Origin: Forficula auricularia
Lineage: Eukaryota; Arthropoda; Insecta; Dermaptera; Forficulidae
Direction: 5' to 3'
DNA length: 64,000 nt
NCBI GenBank assembly: GCA_024734495.1
Contig: JALMQS010000085.1
Span: forward strand, 14,484,048-14,548,047
Shown here: positions 1 through 9,956 of the stretch, one piece after another
Position numbering within the stretch: the first letter of the stretch is position 1
Layout of the letters: each line of letters starts with the position of its first letter
Position numbers and translations under genes: made by a program
The notes under the pieces: generated by a model
Told to the model about the DNA's origin: nothing
The model's database searches: none
The model's input: only the letters and a program-made list of their open reading frames with translations

Positions 1-577
1 TACCACGCAAGTCTAGGAAGATAACTCAATTCTATCCACGAATCATTATTGGGAACCTTCTGCATCTTCAAAACCTTTATATACATATATATTCAAATAA
101 ATATATAAATTCAAAGTCTACTAGTATATAAAGAAAAAGTTCATATAAGTATCTATTTTAACCTTATATATTAAAATTATAACTATTGATCTAATTATCA
201 TGTATAACCTCATCTCTTATCATTAAGGGACAATATATAATTTATATATATTAAGTTTATAAATATTAATCAAATTATATTTATCAATAACATCCTTTGT
301 TAATTTAGTTTTATATTTAAGCCAGCTAGGCATCAACATTTATAAATAAATCGGAAAAAATTATAATTCCCAACAATTATAATCTTTTCTAAAAATTACC
401 TTTATCTACCTTTTATTAATTAAATAACCTTTGATATTGCGATTGATTTAGTTGAGATATTCCCCGTTACAGTCCCGGGAGAGTAAAAATAAAATCGACC
501 TATGGATAATAATTTTTTTTGATCGAAGAATAGCAGAACCCTGAGTAACCTTCAGTTATCAAGGGCTATACGCAACA
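1..577 (+). repeat. BEL/Pao 5' LTR, 3' portion (cut by window edge)
   Basis: Matches 5278-5856 almost exactly. By eye the only differences are a 1-nt indel near 200 and a 3-nt indel near 510. The end ...CGCAACA at 577 fits the CA terminus of an LTR. The first ~615 bp of this LTR lie outside the window, so its 5' end and the left target duplication cannot be seen. The near identity of the two LTRs implies a recent insertion. Confidence 0.9.
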
Positions 578-702
578 TACTGATCCATACGAGCCTAATT
601 TCTTAAAGATCTAGAAATAGAGCCATATAACTAAAATTAGTTATATTTATCAATTTTTAAATTCAATTTTTTATATTAAAAAATCTCACTAAATAAATCA
701 AG
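578..702 (+). other. BEL/Pao 5' leader between LTR and ORF
   Basis: Short AT-rich untranslated stretch between the LTR end and the Gag-Pol start codon. The tRNA primer-binding site should lie just after 577. I could not match the bases there to a particular tRNA 3' end, so no site is claimed. Confidence 0.6.
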
Positions 703-3700
703 ATGTCAAGGGATAGGGATATTAAATCCATTCAGTTTCAAATTAAAAATCTTGTTACAAGTATAGATGAATTAAAACTGGAAATTGTAGATGCTACTGA
801 TGAAGGAGAATTAACAAGTTTAAAAAATGTTTCAGAAACCCACAGTAAAAAAGTGGACACAATTGAGGAGAAAATAATTAGTTATGACATCACTGATCAT
901 GCTGAATTCACAACCGAATTGGCAACCATTCGCAGAAACTGGAGGTCCAACATGAGAGAGATAGCCAAACGACTCAACGAAATCCAAAAAGCACGTGAGT
1001 CCAATAATGTTGATCCAAAATCTATAAATTCCGCAAATTTAAACACCCTTACCAGGCCCAAACTTCCTACACTCAATCTTCCTACCTTTGATGGAAACTT
1101 AGGAGAATATTTATCATTTTGGGAATCTTTTAATACAAATATACAAAGTCGAACCGATTTGGATAAATTAGATAAATTCAAATACTTTCAATCTTTAATT
1201 AAAGGCAAACCACTAGAATTCATTAACGGCTACACTGTTTCAGCAGCCAATTATGATAATATGATAGAAGCGTTTGAAAAGAAATTCAAAAAGATTGACC
1301 AATTAGTTTATTTATACATTAATAATATTTTAAACATTTATCCTATTAAAAAACGAAATGCACAGCAGCTGCAACAGCTAGTTAATGTAATTCGGACTTC
1401 ACTTAATAATCTAAAAGCACTAGATCAGAAAGTAGAAGATTGGGATGCAATTCTTAACAAAATTGTTTTAGACAAATTGGATGTCGACACATTAGAAAGG
1501 TGGCAAATGCACCATATAGATCATCAAATCCCGAAATTCGAAACTTTGATCGAATTTTTGGAAAAAATTGCTGATTCTCAGACAACACTACAGCCGCAAA
1601 ATATTCAAATTAGCCAGGTCACATTTAAACAGGTGAACAAACAAACATGTCCTTGTTGCCGAGGAGATCATCCATTATTTTTATGCACTAACTTTCAGGC
1701 GTTAGATGTCCACAAGAGGCAGCAAAAAGTTAGAGCTGAAAAACTGTGTTATAATTGCCTTTCAAAATTTCACTCATTACCGACGTGCCAGTCAAAAAAG
1801 ACATGCAAATTGTGTCAGAAGCGCCATAATACGCTTTTACACATCGACAATTATGCAAATAAATTTAATAACAAACAAACTAGTGGAAAACCTACCATAG
1901 AAAATTCATCAAATCATCAATCGTCGAATAAGGTTGAAGCCACGCAGACTACAATACAATCATCGGTTACGCACAGTAACAATTTAAGTGTTATTTTACC
2001 TACAGTGTTGATTTCGATTTTGGATGATAATCAACTTATCACGGCACGTGCATTAATAGACACCGGGTCACAATCTACCTGCATCTCGGAGTCTTTGGCA
2101 CAGAAAATGACCAATACTCGCCATGCGATAACAGTTCAAATCTCAGGCATAGTAGCTAATAGCACTTCAATTATTAAGCAAGCTATTGCAATTAAATTCT
2201 GTCCGATAAAGGATCCAGCCATCTGTTTCGACACAGAAGCTTTGATATTACCAAAACTTCATTCACCATTTCCTGATGTATCATTTTCTACACAAGACGA
2301 TGCATTCATCAGAAAACTTTCTCTCGCCGATCCGACCTTCAATCAAGCACTTCCAATAGATGTGTTAATAGGAGGAAAGTTGGCATGTGACATCCTTATT
2401 GGAGGTCAACGTTTGGATAGTCCAGATCGATCTCTAAGTGCTGTCAATACTCTGTTTGGATGGGTAATCATGGGCAACTATCATCCAAACCAACATTTTC
2501 CAGGAACGATCTATTCTTACTTAACAGTAAGAAATCCACCGACAGATCTTATTGGAAAATTATGGGAATTGGAGGATATTCCAATTTCAAATAAAGTTTT
2601 ATCTCCACAAGACAAGTTAAGTGAGAAAATTTTATCCGAATCTTTAACTACTCTTACATCAGGCAGATTTTCGGTAGACCTGATATTTGAAAACTATCCA
2701 CCAAAATTAGGTGAATCATTGTCTGGAGCAGCGAAACGATTTTCTCTTTTGGAGAAACGGTTTCAGAAAAATCCGGATTTCAAATTACAATATACCAAGG
2801 CATTTCAAGAATATATGGTATTAGGTCAAATGGAAGCCATTACAAACCTATCATTTGACATTCCACATTATTACATACCACACCATCCAGTATTGAAAAC
2901 GTCGAGTTTAACTACTAAGCTACGAATTGTTTTCGATGGGAGTTTTTTATCGTCAAACGGTAAATCATTAAATCAAAATCTTTTTACAGGTCCTACTTTG
3001 CAACAGGATATAAGACATTTGTTAATGGGTTTTCGGCTCTACAAATATGTTATTTCTGCGGATCTTCAACAAATGTATCGCCAAATCCTTATCAATTCAC
3101 ACCATAGAGACTTTCTAAGAGTCTTATGGAGAAATGATGAAAAAGAACCACTTCGACACTACCGACTTACCACGGTACCCTTTGGACTTACCTGTTCCCC
3201 ATTTTCGGCAATACGTGTGCTTCATCATGTCGCTGATCAAAATGAGCAGATGTACCCACACGCGGCCAAAGTCATAAGACAGAATTTTTATGTCGATGAT
3301 TTACTAGTTGGAGCTAACTCGGAAGAGGAATTGTTCAAACTAATTAAAGAAGTTGTCATAATTTTAGAACAAGCCAAGTTCAAGTTTGACAAATGGGCAT
3401 CTAATAGCCCAGAACTTTTAAAATCATTAAGAGATATCGGTTTATCAACTGACTCACACGCATCAAGAACATTGATTTCTTCAGCAAACACTTTGGGGAT
3501 TCAATGGAATATTCAACAAGATCAATTTCAATTCCCAATTGAATTTCAAATCAAAACTTCGTTAACCAAACGCATTTTACTCAGTTCGTTAGCCAAGATT
3601 TATGATCCTTTGGGGTTTTTAAGTCCATTTGTACTTCTTTTGAAAATTATGATGCAAAAGGCATGGCTTCTTAAACTTTCTTGGGATACAAAATTGCCAG

Positions 3701-4617
3701 AAGAACATCAGAATCTTTGGTTAGAGATGGTTGATAATTTCCCTTTACTCCAAAGATTTTCAATTCCACGTTTGGCACGGGACATCGAAGCATCTTCCTA
3801 CGAGATACACGCATTCTCAGACGCAAGTGAAGTTGGCTACGGTACTTGTGCCTATCTACTGTCATACCAGGATCAACAAATTGTTTCTAGTCAGCTTTTA
3901 TTTGCAAAATCAAAAGTTGCACCTATTCACTTTGTGTCTATACCAAGGTTAGAATTATGCAGTTGTCATCTAATGGCTAAAACATACTCATTTTTTAAAC
4001 CTGCACTTCATTTAAGAATATCGAAAGTCATCTTTTATTCAGATTCCAAGATCGCATTATCATGGATTCATTCTAAATCCCTCAAGAGCTTACTCAAACG
4101 AACGTACAAAGATCTTCGGTTTACCCTGGAAGAATTTGAAACAATCTTAGCCAAAATTGAGGCAATTTTAAACTCACGACCTTTATATCCTTTGTCTGAT
4201 AATCTGGATGACCTAGAAGCATTAACACCAGGACATTTTCTAATCGGTGACGCACTTACTACAGTACCCGAACATGATTTGACCGACATCAACATTTCTC
4301 GCTTATCTCGTTGGCAGTTGGTACAAAATCGAGTCCAAGTAATATGGAACAAATGGAGCAAAGACTATTTACATTCACTCCAGCAGAGACGTAAATGGTT
4401 TACACCAAACAATAACCCTGCAGTAGGTCAATTAGTTCTATTATGTGAATCCAGCAACCCCCTGCAATGGCATAAAGGCAGAATCTTAAAATTATATCCA
4501 GGTCCTGATAATCTCACACGAGTAGTATTAATCAAGACTTCAGTAGGCGAATACACTCGCGCATTGTCAAAATTGGCACCTTTACTAATTGACAAGCCCC
4601 CTTCGAAAAATGAATGA
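703..4617 (+). CDS. BEL/Pao Gag-Pol polyprotein, integrase core deleted
   Basis: A single 1304-residue frame, as is usual for BEL/Pao. Domains seen in order: an N-terminal helical region (1-~115); a DUF1759-type Gag region from ~119 (LPTLNLPTFDG); Cys/His knuckles, with a clear CX2CX4HX4C at C349/C352/H357/C362 and flanking Cys-rich motifs at ~316 and ~368; a retropepsin-like aspartic protease with D453-T-G-S; reverse transcriptase with a VFDGS motif near 741 and YVDD at 863-866; and an RNase H start with D1040, E1084 and D1114. At about residue 1124 (WIHS, nt ~4070-4090) the protein jumps in frame to LKSLLKRTYKDL...LNSRPL, which is the tail of a BEL integrase, and then to a DUF5641-like C-terminus (SRWQLVQNRVQVIWNKW). 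The remainder of RNase H, the integrase zinc finger and the whole DDE triad are absent. BEL Pol-containing proteins are usually several hundred residues longer. The frame has no stop or frameshift, so the copy may be young but unable to integrate by itself. The start ATG is the first in frame after upstream stops. Confidence 0.93.
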   Translation: MSRDRDIKSIQFQIKNLVTSIDELKLEIVDATDEGELTSLKNVSETHSKKVDTIEEKIISYDITDHAEFTTELATIRRNWRSNMREIAKRLNEIQKARESNNVDPKSINSANLNTLTRPKLPTLNLPTFDGNLGEYLSFWESFNTNIQSRTDLDKLDKFKYFQSLIKGKPLEFINGYTVSAANYDNMIEAFEKKFKKIDQLVYLYINNILNIYPIKKRNAQQLQQLVNVIRTSLNNLKALDQKVEDWDAILNKIVLDKLDVDTLERWQMHHIDHQIPKFETLIEFLEKIADSQTTLQPQNIQISQVTFKQVNKQTCPCCRGDHPLFLCTNFQALDVHKRQQKVRAEKLCYNCLSKFHSLPTCQSKKTCKLCQKRHNTLLHIDNYANKFNNKQTSGKPTIENSSNHQSSNKVEATQTTIQSSVTHSNNLSVILPTVLISILDDNQLITARALIDTGSQSTCISESLAQKMTNTRHAITVQISGIVANSTSIIKQAIAIKFCPIKDPAICFDTEALILPKLHSPFPDVSFSTQDDAFIRKLSLADPTFNQALPIDVLIGGKLACDILIGGQRLDSPDRSLSAVNTLFGWVIMGNYHPNQHFPGTIYSYLTVRNPPTDLIGKLWELEDIPISNKVLSPQDKLSEKILSESLTTLTSGRFSVDLIFENYPPKLGESLSGAAKRFSLLEKRFQKNPDFKLQYTKAFQEYMVLGQMEAITNLSFDIPHYYIPHHPVLKTSSLTTKLRIVFDGSFLSSNGKSLNQNLFTGPTLQQDIRHLLMGFRLYKYVISADLQQMYRQILINSHHRDFLRVLWRNDEKEPLRHYRLTTVPFGLTCSPFSAIRVLHHVADQNEQMYPHAAKVIRQNFYVDDLLVGANSEEELFKLIKEVVIILEQAKFKFDKWASNSPELLKSLRDIGLSTDSHASRTLISSANTLGIQWNIQQDQFQFPIEFQIKTSLTKRILLSSLAKIYDPLGFLSPFVLLLKIMMQKAWLLKLSWDTKLPEEHQNLWLEMVDNFPLLQRFSIPRLARDIEASSYEIHAFSDASEVGYGTCAYLLSYQDQQIVSSQLLFAKSKVAPIHFVSIPRLELCSCHLMAKTYSFFKPALHLRISKVIFYSDSKIALSWIHSKSLKSLLKRTYKDLRFTLEEFETILAKIEAILNSRPLYPLSDNLDDLEALTPGHFLIGDALTTVPEHDLTDINISRLSRWQLVQNRVQVIWNKWSKDYLHSLQQRRKWFTPNNNPAVGQLVLLCESSNPLQWHKGRILKLYPGPDNLTRVVLIKTSVGEYTRALSKLAPLLIDKPPSKNE

Positions 4618-4650
4618 AAGTCCACTTGAATGATATTCATCATTCACTAG

Positions 4651-4662
4651 AGCCGGGGAATA
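4651..4662 (+). promoter_or_regulatory. Candidate polypurine tract of BEL/Pao element
   Basis: A purine-rich run (agccggggaata) lies directly before the TGTTCGTGAC start of the 3' LTR. This is the expected position of the plus-strand primer. The call rests on position and composition. Confidence 0.5.
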
Positions 4663-5856
4663 TGTTCGTGACAGCCCCGTGTATATATTTCTAAATTATT
4701 TTTCTCAAGCTAGAGTTCAAATTTGGCGCGCCCTCTTTGACCGCATGTTGTCTGAAGTCAACAAAATTCATTAAATCTTTATATAAATTCAATTTCATTC
4801 TTAATTAATTAATAGCATAATGCGTGACAATTATTTTGTGACAAATTATCAATTAATCATAAAAATTTTTAAATTTCATATTAAAAAGTAATAAAAATTC
4901 TTATATTGTGTATATGTCAGATAAATAATGTTTTGTTTATTTATACAATCAATAAAATATTAATTATTGGATTAATATATATAATTACAAATTATCAACT
5001 TGAATTTTGACCCCTGCAGTCATAGACGGCGTCGCATTACATTATTGCTAACTTCCGATGAGTTGTATCTGTGTTGAATCGCCATTTTGAAAACAAAAAT
5101 TAGCCGATCACGCAAGCTTTAATACACGAATTATCGCTCTCAAATCGCACGAATAAATATATAAACACCTTGAAAATATAAACTGATTTTCAAGTATCCT
5201 ATCTGATTGGGTATTATCCAAAGATTCCATCTAATAATTACCCAAAGCGCATCTCTCTCAAATTGGACTCCAGTTTCTACCACGCAAGTCTAGGAAGATA
5301 ACTCAATTCTATCCACGAATCATTATTGGGAACCTTCTGCATCTTCAAAACCTTTATATACATATATATTCAAATAAATATATAAATTCAAAGTCTACTA
5401 GTATATAAAGAAAAAGTTCATATAAGTATCTATTTTAACCTTATATATTAAAATTATAACTATTGATCTAATTATATGTATAACCTCATCTCTTATCATT
5501 AAGGGACAATATATAATTTATATATATTAAGTTTATAAATATTAATCAAATTATATTTATCAATAACATCCTTTGTTAATTTAGTTTTATATTTAAGCCA
5601 GCTAGGCATCAACATTTATAAATAAATCGGAAAAAATTATAATTCCCAACAATTATAATCTTTTCTAAAAATTACCTTTATCTACCTTTTATTAATTAAA
5701 TAACCTTTGATATTGCGATTGATTTAGTTGAGATATTCCCCGTTACAGTCCCGGGAGAGTAAAAATAAAATCGACCTATGGATAATAATAATTTTTTTTG
5801 ATCGAAGAATAGCAGAACCCTGAGTAACCTTCAGTTATCAAGGGCTATACGCAACA
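4663..5856 (+). repeat. BEL/Pao 3' LTR, complete, ~1194 bp
   Basis: Begins TGTTCGTGACAGCC and ends CGCAACA, giving TGTT...AACA termini. Its last 579 bp repeat positions 1-577. The bases after it (ttatg, 5857-5861) would be the target duplication, but the left partner is out of view. It contains the promoter and polyadenylation signals in principle; no specific core motif stands out in the AT-rich sequence. Confidence 0.88.
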
Positions 5857-5861
5857 TTATG

Positions 5862-6930
5862 TCCTGATTAATATATTTAAACATGTGATTAAAATTAACC
5901 AAGTTGTTAGGTACTTTCTTTTCGGATTAAAATATTTAAACAGTTGATTAAAAATAACTAAGCTTTTTCTCTACTTAATTTAGACAGATGATTAAAAGAT
6001 AACTAAGCCTTTCAGTACCTAAGTACTGATTGAAATATTTAAACCAAGGATTAAAAAATAACTAAGAATTCCGGTATTTTCAGTTTTGATTAAAGTTTTA
6101 AAACTGATGATTAAAAATAACCAAGCTTTTTCACTACTTAGGGCCAGTTCTATGTCGGTTGGTGAAGTCTTTGTAAAAGTTGACAAAGGGTAAAACCTTA
6201 GAATTCACCTTGTGCTCGGCGGGATGGCCAATCAAACGAAAGTGCGTGTCATCTGATTGGCCATCCAGCAGGGCACTAGGTGAATTCTAAGCTTTTACAC
6301 TTTGTCAACTTTTACAAAGATTTTACCAACTGACATACAACTGGCCCTTAATTTAGACAGGTGATTTAAAAATAACCAAGCCTTTCAGTACCTTACTACT
6401 GAGTGAAATATTTAAACCAAGGATTAAAAAATAGCTAAGAATTTCGGTATTATCAGTTTTGATTAAAGTATTAAAACTGATTATTAAAAATAACCAAAAC
6501 TTTTTGGTACTTCTATTCTGATTAAAATATTTAAACAATCGATTTAAAATAACTACTTTATTTAAACTGGCGATTAAAAAATAACCAAGCTTTTCAGGAT
6601 TTAATTTTAACAGGGTATTAAAAAATAACTAAGCTTTTCAGTTGTACCTTTGTTTTGATTAAAATATTTTAACAAACAATCAAAAAATAACCAAGATTTT
6701 CGGTACTTTCATTTTTGAGTAAAATACTTATTTAAACTTGAAATATAAACAAGCTTTCGATAATACTTGATTTGAACGGGTGATTAAAATTATTCAAGCT
6801 TCTCGATACTTTCAGTCCTGACGATTAAAATATTCAAAGTGGTGATTAAAAAAAGGAAAGTTTTATCTATCATGAATAAAATATTTAAGCAGACAATTAA
6901 AAATAACCAAGCTTTTCGGTATTTTCTGTT
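5862..6930. repeat. Degenerate ~59-bp tandem satellite
   Basis: The motif gattaaaaataaccaagctt recurs near 5886, 5944, 5987, 6046, 6105, 6360, 6420, 6479, 6538, 6571, 6612, 6675, 6737, 6779, 6842 and 6894. Spacing is mostly 58-63 bp with shorter ~33-43 bp units. Units also share gattaaaatatttaaac. The array starts directly after the BEL LTR and is split by the TTAA MITE at 6141-6347. No coding capacity. Confidence 0.85.
6141..6347. mobile_element. TTAA MITE, copy 1 (piggyBac-like target)
   Basis: A near-complete hairpin with ends GGGCCAGTT...AACTGGCCC, flanked by TTA on the left and TTAA on the right. The host array shows the empty site: ctctacttaatttagacag in a neighbouring satellite unit equals the two flanks joined. 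It shares internal GGATGGCCAATCA / TGATTGGCCATCC with the copies at 15555, 20435 and 53512. TTAA targets are typical of piggyBac-type transposases; no transposase is present. Confidence 0.85.
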
Positions 6931-8301
6931 CACATTTCGCTATTTTTTTGATTGTTTTATTTTCTAGCTTTTAACAATTTTTGGAAAAAAAATTGCATAA
7001 TTTTATTTTTTGTTTAGTTTTAGTATAATAGGATAAAGGTAAAATTATATAAATAAATATCATATCATTAGTCAAAGTCACTCAAAAAAATTTTATCTTT
7101 AAATTTATATTCCGAAAAGGAAAGTAAGAAAAAAGTAACAATTACTAATCTTATTTGAAGTATAAGTGAATATGATATAAAATGTTTGTTTACTATTTAT
7201 TTATTTAATTAATAAAATTGTTTAGGAAATATATTGTTTTGTTTTTTACTCTTTTTTTAAACGATCTCGATAGTAATAATTTATGCAAGTGCATAACCAC
7301 CCCCCCCCCCCCCCCTTCTAATTTCTCCATTGGATCTTATCACCTGTTTGAAAGTGTCCTGGCGGCCTTGTTAAAAGATAATAAGTTAATAGATAATAGC
7401 GAGGAGACTGACAAGGCCTTTGAAGGTCTTTTCAAATCGAAGAAAAAAAGTAGTAGAGTATTACGTAATTGTAATATGTAAAGTAGTATTAACCTGTTCA
7501 TTTGAAAACAATATTTTTTTATAGTAGGAGAAAAGAAATAAGGAGACGACTTCGAGCTTATGGTATATTAAACACTTGAAAAAAATAAAAACATTCAGAT
7601 GAACTAGATTTATAGATACAGTTTTTGCTTTCTGTTTTAAAACACTTGTCAAGTTGATATATAGTGAGAGAAAACAGACACAATGTTTGCTATTCTTTTA
7701 CGAGCTAAAAGCCGTTTAACACGACACTAAATTTAGGACTAAATTCAGTCCAAGAAAAATTTTGTAGTGTAATACAGAGATTGTTCGATAAATTGGACCA
7801 CTATCAGATTGACAATTTTTCAGGACATGCTCTAAATCTGAGCCAATTCTCGCTAAATTGACATTTATTAAATGAGAAATGTATTGTTTAAATCAATAAA
7901 AAACACACAATTTCGAATTCTCTCAAAATACCGAAAATACCTATCAAGGGACTTAGGGACAGCTTACCTATCTGGTTGATTTTCGAAAAAAAATCTTTTG
8001 TATTTCTGCAGAGTTAATTTAGAAAAAAGATCTTTGTTTTGATAATATTAATAAAATGAATATTGAGATAAATTTTTTCTCATTATAAAAACATTTATTT
8101 AACACAAAAACGATTTCAAGAAATAAAGTTGGAATACTGCAGTAGTGCTTTTGTTATTTTCTGTTGGTTGCAAATAACTTTTTATTTTTTACATTTATGA
8201 ATAACTAATTAACTAGACTGTCAAATCTATTGAAAAATATATCATTCAATTCATGCAAATTGAATTATTGATCTGTATAAATTTGTTGAAAATGGTATAA
8301 T
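6931..8301. other. AT-rich stretch, no supported gene
   Basis: Low-complexity AT-rich sequence with an 18-base poly-C run at about 7301-7317. An open frame at 7218-7481 has a more protein-like second half (ESVLAALLKDNKLIDNSEE) but crosses the poly-C run, has no recognised domain and no clear splice signals. It is not called as a gene. Confidence 0.5.
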
Positions 8302-8314
8302 TTGTATAGAAGTT

Positions 8315-8490
8315 TTTTTTGGATTTTCGGCCTTTCTAGCCATAAGCCAATTTTACGATACTATTTATTTTATTTAAATTTGTTCCTACCCCGGGAGTCA
8401 GATTTTAGCCGGATGCCCCGAGTCGGATTCGAGCCCGGGTCCACTTAGTTAGCAGGCTGACACGCCACCGCCTAGCCTATCCGACCCCCC
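8315..8490 (-). mobile_element. tRNA-derived SINE, family 1, copy A
   Basis: Read on the minus strand: a tRNA-like head (GGTCGGATAGGCTAGGCGG... with B box GGCTCGAATCC), then a core TCCGGCTAAAATCTGACTCC, an AT-rich body, CTTATGGCTAGAAAGG and a terminal A-run. A perfect 13-bp duplication, ttgtatagaagtt, lies at 8302-8314 and 8491-8503, which supports L1-type target-primed insertion. Copies at 25437/26005, 29541 and 48447. Confidence 0.93.
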
Positions 8491-8503
8491 TTGTATAGAA
8501 GTT

Positions 8504-9309
8504 ATAGCCCTTTTAAAAGCTCGGTCCATTTACTTCCATGTCAAAAGGACAATTTTCAATCATTTTTTTTCGGTAATGGGATAGACGATCAACTTCAAAT
8601 TTCGGGCATAAATATTCAATGGATCAATGATTTGATAGTAAAAATTTGAGAATTTTCTTATAAAAATGATAATCGAAACGTTCTGATATGAATGTATCGT
8701 CAAAAATATCTGATTTAGATTATTTCAGCAGAAGCTTCTTTTTTGATATGAATATATGTATCTTATTTCTTCCTGATTATGAATCCAAATAAATTTCATA
8801 ATCACCAATAATCAATGATAATTTTGACTAAAATATGATTGAATCTTTTGTTTTTTTGATTTATTTTGATAAGATCGTTTGTTATTTCTTCTCTTAATCT
8901 AGAATTCCCTAATTCCATCACGTCAACAAAGAAATTTTATTTGTTTTTCAGTTCACCTCAATTATAAATAAATACTTTAATCTCGTTGTCCAACAAAGAT
9001 CCTTATCTAAAAGTGCAAATGAAGTTGCGAGTACACGATTTATTAATAACTGATAATCCTCTCTTTCTCGTTTCTCTCATAATAGAAGAATCCAAATGAG
9101 AGACGCAATAAATAAATTGAAAATTTTCCATCTTATTCATATATACATACAAGAGGCAGACACACTGGGACTGAGGATTAGGATTTTCTATCTCTGGATG
9201 AATAGGATTAATGATAATATTTTGAAAAGGAATTATATAAAAGACACCTTTGATTCATCTAATTATTTTACATCTAGACGAAAAATATTATCCCACACTT
9301 GTCTTATTA
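8504..9309. other. AT-rich stretch, no supported feature
   Basis: No repeat, RNA gene or exon could be supported here by eye. Open frames at 9096-9416 are short and lack domain or splice support. Confidence 0.5.
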
Positions 9310-9540
9310 TTAATTATACCGGCTGCAAAGCCCGCCTTAGGCGGGCTTCTTCCTGGCTCACGGCGCGTGAACCGTCGTTCAACATCACTCCGCGAGACAG
9401 AGTCCAATTTTTGTGAACGACTGTCCTTGTAAAACATTCCAGTGTTCCCGAAGTTTCTAGAAGCTTCCGGAAAGTCTACGCTAGATAGAGTATACAAGGG
9501 GCGGAACCATAAGTGAGCGAAACCGGACAAACCAAGATAC
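9310..9540. promoter_or_regulatory. GC-rich island around a heat-shock element
   Basis: A ~230-bp island much richer in G+C than its surroundings. It holds a perfect 9-bp hairpin AAGCCCGCC-TTA-GGCGGGCTT (9328-9348), the heat-shock element at 9445-9472 and a TATA-like TATACAAG at 9491-9498. The arrangement (element, ~19 bp, TATA-like box) would suit a plus-strand heat-inducible promoter with a start near 9520. No recognisable heat-shock protein frame follows, so it could serve a non-coding RNA, an untranslated exon, or be mobile-element cargo. Confidence 0.55.
9445..9472. promoter_or_regulatory. Heat-shock element, six alternating units
   Basis: TTCccGAAgtTTCtaGAA followed by gcTTCcgGAA: six inverted nGAAn units in exact 5-bp phase with no mismatch. 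HSF trimers bind three or more such units. A six-unit perfect match is very unlikely by chance in AT-rich DNA. Confidence 0.85.
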
Positions 9541-9674
9541 TGCTTACTGCTTTATTATATAATATTGATTTATTATACATGATGCATTGCACTTTAGTAC
9601 CAAGACTTTATCAAACTACAGAAGGCCTAATATTAAGCTAAAACTAATAATAAAACATGCTTTCTTAAGAAAAA

Positions 9675-9956
9675 ATCAATGAGGGTGTCCTCTGCTTGAT
9701 GTAAATAAATATATACACCCTTATACAAATGAATATATTTAATGTATGGAAATTTTATTTGATATAGACTATAGTTTCGAAGGTTTTCTTTCATCTTCAG
9801 TCTTTTTAATTATAATATTTGATCTGTTCTCTTTTATGAATAAAAACCCCCGATTGGATGTAAATTCGTTTTTGTAAATTTTTCACTTTCAAACAATGAG
9901 AGGACAGCCTCATTGATTTATTCTTATAAATCAACAACTCTGCTACTCTCGGCAAT
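9675..9956 (-). mobile_element. PLE-like ribozyme element, minus orientation
   Basis: Carries the end motif seen elsewhere (GTCCTCTGCTTGATG at ~9687), a hammerhead core at 9767-9800 and, at the far side, aacaactctgctactctcgg (~9931-9950). The last is the reverse complement of the leader seen at 17988, 23208 and 25498. Related fragments occur at 42690 and 61610. Ends are approximate and no clean target duplication was found. Confidence 0.6.
9767..9800 (-). ncRNA. Hammerhead ribozyme core
   Basis: Minus strand reads CTGAAGA, a short imperfect stem II (GAAAG...CTTC), GAAAC, then a TATA loop and GTC. All invariant core bases are present, and the mini stem III (AC-TATA-GT) leads to a canonical GUC cleavage triplet. 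Confidence 0.75.

Noticed and set aside
7218..7481. 87-residue open frame with a protein-like C-terminal half
   Set aside because: Runs through an 18-base poly-C tract, no domain, no splice signals, and the surrounding sequence is low complexity.
9328..9348. GC hairpin resembling a bacterial intrinsic terminator
   Set aside because: The window is eukaryotic and there is no T-run directly after the hairpin.
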